A stretch of 19,116 nt of DNA from assembly GCA_947475795.1 (NCBI GenBank), contig CANJOX010000014.1, positions 1-19,116 on the forward strand. The letters are read 5' to 3'. Below, one piece after another: positions 14,211-19,116 of this stretch (position 1 is the stretch's first letter; the number at the start of each line of letters is the position of its first letter). This stretch comes from Gemmatimonadota bacterium. GTDB lineage: Bacteria > Gemmatimonadota > Gemmatimonadetes > Gemmatimonadales > Gemmatimonadaceae. The position numbers and the translations under genes are program-made. The notes beneath the pieces were generated by a model. That model saw only the letters and a list, made by a program, of their open reading frames with translations, made no database searches and was not told the origin of the DNA.

Positions 14211-14876
14211 ATGCTCCTACTGCAACCCGCCTCCGCGCCGCCGGCCCCCGCTTTGGCCCCGGTTCCTCAGCAGCCCGTCGGCGTCACCACCGGCCTCGAC
14301 GCGGCTCCGGTCAGCCTGAAGCCGCTCACCTCGGCCGACGTCGAGGCGCTGAAGGCCAAGCGCAGCGAGTTGTCCCGTCAGTTGACGTCGGTGCAGAGCC
14401 GTCGGGACGATGTGTCGAAGGAGTTGCTACGCACCAGCGGACCCTCCGCCAAGGGGCTGGAGCAGCGACTGTCGGTCATGGACGAACGCATCGTGCAGCT
14501 GGAGCGGGACATCGCGGCGAACGGCCGCGAACTGGCCCGGGCCCCGGGTGAATTGGTGTCCGAAGAGGCGACGGCGGAACGGTACGGTCCGTTCAGCTCG
14601 GGACAGCTGACGGCGATTTCGATTGTCTCGATCGTGATGGTGTTGGGGCCTCTGGCCATCGCGGCGGCACGCATGATGTTCAAACGCGCCAGTCAGCCGA
14701 AGCCGAGTCCGCAGCTGCTGGAAGGGACGGCGCGTCTGGAGCGCATCGAGCAGGCGGTGGATGCCATGTCGATCGAAATCGAGCGCATCTCGGAAGGCCA
14801 GCGTTTCGTGACGCAGCTCATGTCGAGCAAGGCGCCAGCGCCGGTGCTGGTCGAACGTACCGAGTCACCGGCGTAA
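14211..14876 (+). CDS. Hypothetical coiled-coil, single-pass membrane protein
   Basis: I do not recognise this 221-residue protein. The N-terminus is rich in Pro and Ala (residues 6-35). Residues about 40-112 are highly charged with heptad spacing and look like a long coiled coil (ADVEALKAKRSEL, EQRLSVMDERIVQLERDI). A single transmembrane segment occupies about 131-154 (GQLTAISIVSIVMVLGPLAI). After it come a short basic region (FKRASQPKP) and a second predicted helix (ARLERIEQAVDAMSIEIERI). The positive charge after the membrane segment suggests that the C-terminus is cytoplasmic. ATG 14211 is preferred over TTG 14205 because of the TAGGTT spacing. It may be a scaffold or envelope-spanning protein, but this is only a structural impression. 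Confidence 0.78.
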   Translation: MLLLQPASAPPAPALAPVPQQPVGVTTGLDAAPVSLKPLTSADVEALKAKRSELSRQLTSVQSRRDDVSKELLRTSGPSAKGLEQRLSVMDERIVQLERDIAANGRELARAPGELVSEEATAERYGPFSSGQLTAISIVSIVMVLGPLAIAAARMMFKRASQPKPSPQLLEGTARLERIEQAVDAMSIEIERISEGQRFVTQLMSSKAPAPVLVERTESPA

Positions 14877-14893
14877 CGCGGGTTCGCGGAGGA

Positions 14894-15289
14894 CTACGCC
14901 GGCAGGTCGTCGGCGCTGCGGTCCGCCAGCAAGGTGGGCCGGGTCACGAGCGATGTGACGGACCGCGGGCGCGCGACGCCGCGCAGCCGGTCGTAATTGA
15001 GGCGGAAGAGTTCGACCACCGCCGGCACGTCGTGCTCGCTGCGCAGACGAAAGCTGATCCACCCCGAGTGCGGTTGGGTCCGGTGTGGTTCCGCGCGGCC
15101 GGCGGCGACGAGGTCGCGACGCAGGCGCACCGGCATCAGCAGATCGGCGACGCCGCTCACATGCACGTGCCCGATCTCGCGATGATCGAGACGGAACTCC
15201 ACTCCGCCGAATCGATACGGCCGCACGTCCACACCATCCCAGTGCTTGACAATACCGGCGACCAGTTCGGCGAGGTCGATGGTGCCCAT
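14894..15289 (-). CDS. Luciferase-like DUF5519 family protein
   Basis: This 131-residue protein covers a complete DUF5519 ('luciferase family') domain. The recognisable order is HWDGVDVRPYRFGGVEFRLDHREIGHVHVSG, then LMPVRLRRDLVAAGRAEPHRTQPHSGWISFRLR, then VVELFRLNYDRL. The central H-P-x-SGW block and the IGHVH block are the strongest matches. Despite the name, light emission is not implied and the bacterial function is not known. ATG 15289 is chosen because the domain starts directly after it. The frame stays open to ATG 15436, but the extra 49 residues are Pro/Gly-rich and would overlap the start of the divergent gene. No Shine-Dalgarno or leaderless hexamer was seen at 15289, so the start is less certain than the product. 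Confidence 0.78.
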   Translation of the reverse strand: MGTIDLAELVAGIVKHWDGVDVRPYRFGGVEFRLDHREIGHVHVSGVADLLMPVRLRRDLVAAGRAEPHRTQPHSGWISFRLRSEHDVPAVVELFRLNYDRLRGVARPRSVTSLVTRPTLLADRSADDLPA

Positions 15290-15423
15290 GTGCGTGACCA
15301 AGGCAGAGCGTGAACCATTGAATGCGAAGCCAGAGCATGCACCTGGTTCCGGCGAAAGGCGAGTTTTCGGCAACGCTGGGGTGGGCGGAGACGAATCGTG
15401 TCGCGGTCCGGTGGTGCCCCGCG

Positions 15424-15429
15424 TATCGT
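15424..15429 (+). promoter_or_regulatory. Candidate -10 with leaderless spacing (Ada-like gene)
   Basis: TATCGT is followed by exactly five bases and ATG 15435. The frame stays open upstream, so this hexamer is the main evidence for the chosen start. No Ada-type operator was recognised. Confidence 0.45.
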
Positions 15430-15434
15430 CCGTC

Positions 15435-16307
15435 ATGACCCCGGTTCACCGTGATCTCGAGGACTCGCCCGCGCCCGGTGGCGCCGACGCCGCGCATGTG
15501 GCCTTGGTGGCGCGCGCCATCAGCCGACTGAAGGAGGAGGCGATGACGGTGACGCAGCTGGCCGCCGCGCTCGCGGTCAGCCGGGCGCATCTGCAGCGCG
15601 TCTTCCTGCGCCTCGTGGGGTGCACGCCCGCCGACTGGCAGCGCGCGCAGCGCAGCGAGCGGCTCCGTACGGCGCTGGCTGCGGGTGCCCCAGTGTCGTA
15701 CGCCGCGTTCGGGGCGGGGTTCGAGTCGTTGCCCAGCGCCTACACGGCCGCTGCCGCGCATCTGGGGATGTCGCCGGGCACGCTACGTCGCGGTGCCGCC
15801 GGTGAGACGGTGTTCTACACGATCGTGCCGTGTGCGCTCGGGCTGGTGCTCGTGGCGATGACGTCGCGCGGCGTGCATCGCGTGGTGCTGGGCGACGATG
15901 CGGTCGCGCTGGAGGCGTCGCTCCGTGAGGCATTGCCCGCGGCGGCGCTGGTGCGCGACGATGCCAGCCTCGGCGATATCAGCGCGAGCGTCGTGGCGCT
16001 GGCCAGCGGTGCGGCGCTCGCGCATGCCCTGCCGCTGGATCTGCGCGGTACGGCGTTTCAACAGCGTGTGTGGCGCGAGTTGCAGCGCATCCCACGCGGC
16101 GAGACGATCACGTACGCCGAGCTCGCGGCGCGCATCGGCGCACCGAAGGCGGTGCGTGCGGTGGGCACGGCCTGTGGCGCGAACCCGGTGGCGATGGTGG
16201 TGCCGTGCCATCGCGTGGTGCGCGCCGACGGGACTCTCGGCGGCTACGCGTGGGGGTTGGAGCGGAAGGTGCGGTTGCTGCGGGATGAGCAACTGCCAAA
16301 AGCTTAG
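15435..16307 (+). CDS. Ada-like protein: AraC-type HTH fused to O6-alkylguanine-DNA methyltransferase
   Basis: This 290-residue protein combines DNA binding with direct repair of O6-alkylguanine. Residues about 20-120 are an AraC/Ada helix-turn-helix region (MTVTQLAAALAVSRAHLQRVFLRLVGCTPADWQR, then ESLPSAYTAAAAHLGMSPGTLRRG). Residues about 127-205 are the N-terminal methyltransferase subdomain beginning VFYTIVPCALG. Residues 205-285 are the catalytic domain with GTAFQQRVWREL, GETITYAELAARIGAPKAVRAVGTACGANP, and VPCHRVV, where Cys258 is the methyl acceptor. The four-cysteine N-terminal domain of E. coli Ada, which senses methylphosphotriesters, is absent, so activation must work differently or the HTH part may only aid DNA binding. 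Similar 280-290-residue proteins are widespread. It lies divergent to the DUF5519 gene and convergent to the glutamine synthetase gene. Confidence 0.9.
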   Translation: MTPVHRDLEDSPAPGGADAAHVALVARAISRLKEEAMTVTQLAAALAVSRAHLQRVFLRLVGCTPADWQRAQRSERLRTALAAGAPVSYAAFGAGFESLPSAYTAAAAHLGMSPGTLRRGAAGETVFYTIVPCALGLVLVAMTSRGVHRVVLGDDAVALEASLREALPAAALVRDDASLGDISASVVALASGAALAHALPLDLRGTAFQQRVWRELQRIPRGETITYAELAARIGAPKAVRAVGTACGANPVAMVVPCHRVVRADGTLGGYAWGLERKVRLLRDEQLPKA

Positions 16308-16326
16308 GGAACAGGAGGGAGTGTGT

Positions 16327-16392
16327 CAGGGAGGAGGGGGCAGTCGACTACGCGCCGTTGCTGCTTCCTCCATCCTGACGCCCTCCTCCCTG
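16327..16392. terminator. Terminator-like hairpin between convergent Ada-like and glutamine synthetase genes
   Basis: CAGGGAGGAGGG at 16327-16338 is perfectly complementary to CCCTCCTCCCTG at 16381-16392, a 12-bp stem with a 42-nt loop. The left arm can instead pair with CTGCTTCCTCC inside the loop. Further out, TTAGGGAAC (from about 16304) matches GTTCCCCTAA (from about 16407) with one bulge, so the whole 111-nt spacer has dyad symmetry. No T-tract follows on either side, so intrinsic termination is plausible but not canonical. Confidence 0.5.
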
Positions 16393-16418
16393 CCCCCTAG
16401 GCAGTTGGTTCCCCTAAA

Positions 16419-18641
16419 TCACACCGGGAACAGCATCTCCCGGTAGCGCGGCAGCGGCCAGAACTCGTCGCCGATGGCGAGTTCGATGGCGTCGGCGGCG
16501 TCGCGCACTTCGGCCATCGTGTCGCAGCCGGTGCTGGTGAGGTACGTCGCCTGCGCGGCGAGGTCGTCGTGCATGTGCTCGGCCTTGGCGGTCACCTTGG
16601 CGAGTTCAGCGCGCTTCTTCTGCAGCGTGGCGATCATCTTCGACACCGAGTTCGCGGCATCGACGATGGGCTGCATGTTGATGCCGGCCGCCGCGCCCTG
16701 CCCAGCCGTGCCCGCCAGCTGACCAAGGAAGGCGTACGCCGCGGGGAGCACCTGCGTGTCGATCATCTGCTGGATCGTGTGCAGCTCGATCAGGATGTCC
16801 TTGACGTAGCGCTCGAGGCGGATGTGGTAGCGGCTCTCGAGTTCGACTTCGGTCAGGATATGCGTGTTGTGGAACAGCGCCTTGGCCTGCTCGGTGAGGA
16901 TCTGCGCCAGCGCTTCCGGGGTGCGACGCAGGTTGAGCAGGCCGCGACGGTTGGCCTCCACCACCCATTCGTCGGAATAGTTGTTGCCTTCGAAGCGGAC
17001 GGCGGTGGACTCGCGGAACGCCTTGGCCGCCACGGCGAGCGCGGCATCGTCGGTGCTCTTGGCCGTCTTCATCTCTTCACGCAGCTCCGCGATGATGTCG
17101 CCGATCGCTTCGGCCACGGCGGCCTGCAGCAGCATGACCGGGAAGGCGATGCTCTGCGAGGCTCCCACGGCGCGGAACTCGAACTTGGCGCCGGTGAAGG
17201 CGAAGGGCGACGTGCGGTTGCGGTCGGTGTTGTCCTGTTCGACTTCGGGCAGCTTGGCGACGCCCAGCTTGAGCATGGCTTGCTCGGCGCTGTTGGGCGA
17301 CGTTTTGCCGGCGGCGATGTCCTCGACGACCTGCGTGAGCCCCGAGCCGAGGAAGGCCGAGATGATGGCCGGCGGCGCTTCGTTGGCGCCGAGGCGGTGT
17401 TCGTTGCCGCTCACGGCGATACCGGCGCGCAGCAGACCGGCGTGCTTGTGCACGCCCTTGAGCACGGCGGCCAGGAACACGAGGAAGCGGATGTTCTGGT
17501 GCGGCGTCTTGCCGGGCTTGAGCAGGTTGGTGCCGTCGAGCGCGTTGTCCGAGGTGATCGAGAGCGACCAGTTGCAGTGCTTACCCGAGCCGTTGATGCC
17601 GGCGAACGGCTTCTCGTGCACGATGGCCTGCAGCCCGTGGCGCAGCGCGATCTTGCGCAGGACGCTCATCACGAGATGGTTGTGATCGACGGCGATATCG
17701 GTGTCTTCGAAGATCGGCGCCATTTCGAACTGCGACGGCGCGACTTCGTTGTGCCGCGTGACGATCGGCACGCCGAGCTTGTACAGCTCGTGCTCGACTT
17801 CACTGATGCAGGCCTGGACGCGCTCGGGGATGCCACCGAAGTAGTGGTCTTCGAGCTGCTGGCCGCGCGGGGGCGGGGCGCCCACGAGCGAGCGGGCCGC
17901 CATGACGAGGTCGGGGCGCAGCGCAAAGTGCGCGCGGTCGATGATGAAGAACTCCTGCTCCACGCCGAGCGTGGTGTTCACGCGCAGCACGCCGCTGTCG
18001 CCGATGAGCTCGAGCAGTTCCATCGCGCGGTGCGAGAGCACGTCGGAGCTGCGCAGCAGCGGCGTCATCTCGTCGAGCGCTTCCCCGTTGTAGCCGATGA
18101 AGACCGACGGGATGCAGAGGTACTTCACGCCGCCGGTCTCGCTGATGAACACCGGCGAGGCCGGGTTCCACGCGGTGTAGCCGCGGGCTTCCCACGTGGC
18201 GCGCAGGCCGCCCGACGGGAAGCTCGAGGCATCGGGTTCGGACTGGATGAGCTGCTCACCCGTGAACGTCTCGATGGGGAGCTTGTTCTCGTCGAAGTTC
18301 AGGAACGCGTCATGCTTTTCGGCGGTAAGGCCGGTCTGCGGCTGGAACCAGTGCGTGAAGTGCGTGACGCCGCGCGACATGGCCCATTCCTTGATGACCT
18401 GCGCGACAACGGGCGCGATCTCGGAATCGAGCTTTTTGCCGAGGCGGATGGACGCCGCGAGCTTCTTGTAGATGTCCTTGGGGAGCTTGGCGCGCATCTG
18501 GCGCAGCCCGAAGGTGTTCATGCCGAACCAGACGCTGGTCGGCTGCAGGATGCCGTTTTCTTCCGGGCGGACGGTGATGCGAACCGGACGCTGCGTGATT
18601 TCGCGCGTGGCGGCTGTGCGCGGGCCGTTCATGGAGGACAT
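16419..18641 (-). CDS. glnN: Type III glutamine synthetase
   Basis: This 740-residue enzyme makes glutamine from glutamate, ammonia and ATP. The length and motifs identify GSIII rather than the shorter type I or II. Visible landmarks are GVEQEFFIID (226-235, metal-binding glutamates), RHNEVAPSQFEMAPIFE (296-312), VHEKPFAGINGSGKHCNWS (341-359, the catalytic loop region), GNEHRLGANEAPPAI (412-426, the GSIII signature) and RTSPFAFTGAKFEFRAVGAS. The C-terminal 200 residues form the long helical extension typical of GSIII. It lacks a signal peptide and is cytoplasmic. ATG 18641 is chosen over ATG 18632 (three residues shorter) and over an upstream extension to 18752 that has no family similarity. 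No Shine-Dalgarno was found. It is apparently monocistronic, with a long repeat-rich upstream region that may hold its control sites. No GlnB or NtrC gene is in view. Confidence 0.95.
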   Translation of the reverse strand: MSSMNGPRTAATREITQRPVRITVRPEENGILQPTSVWFGMNTFGLRQMRAKLPKDIYKKLAASIRLGKKLDSEIAPVVAQVIKEWAMSRGVTHFTHWFQPQTGLTAEKHDAFLNFDENKLPIETFTGEQLIQSEPDASSFPSGGLRATWEARGYTAWNPASPVFISETGGVKYLCIPSVFIGYNGEALDEMTPLLRSSDVLSHRAMELLELIGDSGVLRVNTTLGVEQEFFIIDRAHFALRPDLVMAARSLVGAPPPRGQQLEDHYFGGIPERVQACISEVEHELYKLGVPIVTRHNEVAPSQFEMAPIFEDTDIAVDHNHLVMSVLRKIALRHGLQAIVHEKPFAGINGSGKHCNWSLSITSDNALDGTNLLKPGKTPHQNIRFLVFLAAVLKGVHKHAGLLRAGIAVSGNEHRLGANEAPPAIISAFLGSGLTQVVEDIAAGKTSPNSAEQAMLKLGVAKLPEVEQDNTDRNRTSPFAFTGAKFEFRAVGASQSIAFPVMLLQAAVAEAIGDIIAELREEMKTAKSTDDAALAVAAKAFRESTAVRFEGNNYSDEWVVEANRRGLLNLRRTPEALAQILTEQAKALFHNTHILTEVELESRYHIRLERYVKDILIELHTIQQMIDTQVLPAAYAFLGQLAGTAGQGAAAGINMQPIVDAANSVSKMIATLQKKRAELAKVTAKAEHMHDDLAAQATYLTSTGCDTMAEVRDAADAIELAIGDEFWPLPRYREMLFPV

Positions 18642-18801
18642 GGCGATGTGGTTTTGGAGTGGGAGGCGGTCCGACAGGCACCCGAAGCGCCCGCTGTCCC
18701 GCAATTCGTGCATAAGTTGCAGAAATATGTCAGAATCCGGCCCGGAATCCAACTGGATTTGGTGGTTTCGTAGTGTGCGATTTGCGGAATCTGCTGGAAT
18801 T

Positions 18802-18811
18802 ACTGTACAGT
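18802..18811. promoter_or_regulatory. Palindrome ACTGTACAGT, possible operator or divergent -10
   Basis: This is a perfect 10-bp palindrome. It contains TACAGT on both strands, which fits a TANNNT -10 in either direction. It shares the core TGTACA with a second palindrome 26 bp away, centre to centre. Confidence 0.4.
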
Positions 18812-18826
18812 CTGCTCAGCAGGCGT

Positions 18827-18838
18827 GTTTGTACAAAC
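18827..18838. promoter_or_regulatory. Palindrome GTTTGTACAAAC, possible operator
   Basis: This is a perfect 12-bp palindrome with core TGTACA, about 190 bp upstream of the glutamine synthetase start and 200 bp upstream of the lipoprotein start. The repeated core suggests two sites for one dimeric regulator. Confidence 0.4.
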
Positions 18839-18860
18839 AAATACCGAAGCCAATGCGGCT

Positions 18861-19000
18861 CTCTGCGTCCTCTGCGCCCTCTGCCTCTCTGTGTGATCGG
18901 TTCTCGCACGGTCCGGCGCGGAGGAACTGATCACGCGGAGGAACTGATCACGCGGAGGAACTGATCACGCGGAGGCGCAGAGGGCGCAGAGAACGCAGAG
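18861..19000. repeat. Composite CTCTGCG-type inverted repeat
   Basis: The left arm 18861-18898 and right arm 18963-19000 are imperfect reverse complements, with 33 of 38 positions matching by eye. Each arm is built from degenerate 9-nt iterations of the type CTCTGCGCC (or its complement GGCGCAGAG). The arms enclose three tandem 17-bp units. I recall CTCTGCG-rich intergenic repeats as common in genomes of soil bacteria; their function is not known to me. Confidence 0.75.
18918..18968. repeat. Three perfect 17-bp tandem repeats
   Basis: The unit GCGGAGGAACTGATCAC occurs at 18918-18934, 18935-18951 and 18952-18968 without mismatch or gap. Each unit contains the palindrome TGATCA. A degenerate, inverted fourth copy appears in the left arm around 18891-18905. 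Exact identity points to recent copy-number change by slippage. Confidence 0.9.
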
Positions 19001-19027
19001 GGTTTGGCGACGCAACGGTCGAGGGGG

Positions 19028-19033
19028 TACACT
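19028..19033 (+). promoter_or_regulatory. Candidate -10 with leaderless spacing (lipoprotein gene)
   Basis: TACACT is followed by exactly five bases and ATG 19039. TTGGCG at 19004-19009 lies 18 bp upstream as a fair -35 (four of six matches). This is the best promoter-plus-leaderless start in the window. Confidence 0.5.
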
Positions 19034-19038
19034 GGGTT

Positions 19039-19116
19039 ATGCCAACAGCATTCTTGATGACACGGGCGCGACTGGGGGCGGTGCTGTTCGGGGTCGTCGC
19101 CCTGGCCGCCTGCGGC
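19039..19116 (+). CDS. Lipoprotein, N-terminal fragment cut by window edge
   Basis: Twenty-six codons are visible before the window ends. They encode a basic N-terminus, a hydrophobic core (LGAVLFGVVAL) and a good lipobox LAAC, so Cys25 should be lipidated and the protein membrane-anchored. The mature domain is outside the window and its function is unknown. The start is supported by the TACACT hexamer five bases upstream. It is divergent to the glutamine synthetase gene across a repeat-rich spacer. Confidence 0.7.
   Translation, partial: MPTAFLMTRARLGAVLFGVVALAACG

Larger units (their letters stand above)
18642..19038. other. 397-nt intergenic region with palindromes and repeats
   Basis: This divergent spacer between glutamine synthetase (-) and a lipoprotein gene (+) has no convincing gene. 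The half nearest glutamine synthetase, 18642-18760, holds no clear promoter. The part at 18780-18840 is relatively A+T-rich and holds two TGTACA palindromes. Positions 18861-19000 are a composite repeat. The last 20 nt carry the candidate promoter of the lipoprotein gene. Confidence 0.7.

Noticed and set aside
15290..15436. Start of the DUF5519 protein at ATG 15436
   Set aside because: The extra 49 residues are Pro/Gly-rich, lack family similarity and overlap the start of the divergent Ada-like gene. It is kept only as an alternative.
18725..18755. Possible sigma-54 promoter for glutamine synthetase
   Set aside because: The minus strand has TGACAT and TGCAA, but the GG at -24 is missing and the spacing to GC is one base short.
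16569..18773. A 734-codon open frame on the plus strand
   Set aside because: It is antisense to the type III glutamine synthetase gene, whose motifs are continuous. The translation is Arg/Glu/His-rich and patternless.
18918..18968. Three 17-bp tandem units considered as a CRISPR array
   Set aside because: The units are directly adjacent with no spacers and no cas gene is present.

Overview
The window is strongly G+C-rich and densely coded on both strands. It looks like an accessory or housekeeping stretch of a free-living, heterotrophic, Gram-negative-type bacterium. The gene mix fits Gemmatimonadota (Gemmatimonas-like): a periplasmic L,D-transpeptidase, many exported peptidases, lipoproteins, a type III glutamine synthetase, a haem-motif lipoprotein, and starts that appear leaderless. 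This assignment is an inference from gene content and composition; no marker gene proves it. No rRNA, tRNA, CRISPR array, transposase, phage gene or integrase was recognised.

Layout. Positions 1-4753: an edge-truncated haem-motif lipoprotein (-), a saccharopine-dehydrogenase-like oxidoreductase (-), a divergent YcbB-like L,D-transpeptidase (+), and an exported Xaa-Pro aminopeptidase (-). Positions 4918-11274: a co-directional plus-strand run of a periplasmic histidine phosphatase, a MogA/MoaB-type protein, a Trm112-like zinc protein, a Cys/Met-metabolism PLP enzyme, a Tat-type exported amidase, a small membrane protein, an M19 membrane dipeptidase and a VOC protein. From the MogA gene to the M19 gene the spacing is 15 nt or less, with one GTGA overlap, so one operon is likely. 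Positions 11271-14130: a minus-strand operon of M20 amidohydrolase, DUF3311 protein and sodium:solute symporter, joined by ATGA and GTGA overlaps. Positions 14211-16307: a coiled-coil membrane protein (+), a luciferase-like DUF5519 protein (-) and an Ada-like protein (+) with AraC-type HTH and methyltransferase domains. Positions 16419-19116: type III glutamine synthetase (-), a 397-nt intergenic region rich in palindromes and repeats, and the first 26 codons of a lipoprotein (+).

Functional theme. Several products release or use amino acids from peptides or amides outside or at the edge of the cytoplasm: aminopeptidase P, M19 dipeptidase, amidase, and M20 amidohydrolase with its likely partner symporter. 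Glutamine synthetase and the PLP sulfur-amino-acid enzyme fit a nitrogen and sulfur amino-acid economy, but coordinated control is not shown.

The most striking non-gene signal is a repeated start architecture. Five genes (starts 1711, 5596, 14211, 15435, 19039) have a TANNNT hexamer followed by exactly five bases and then ATG or GTG, with no Shine-Dalgarno sequence. This predicts leaderless transcripts. The second is a composite repeat at 18861-19000: a 38-nt imperfect inverted repeat enclosing three perfect 17-bp tandem units. I found no convincing wholly new multi-gene system.
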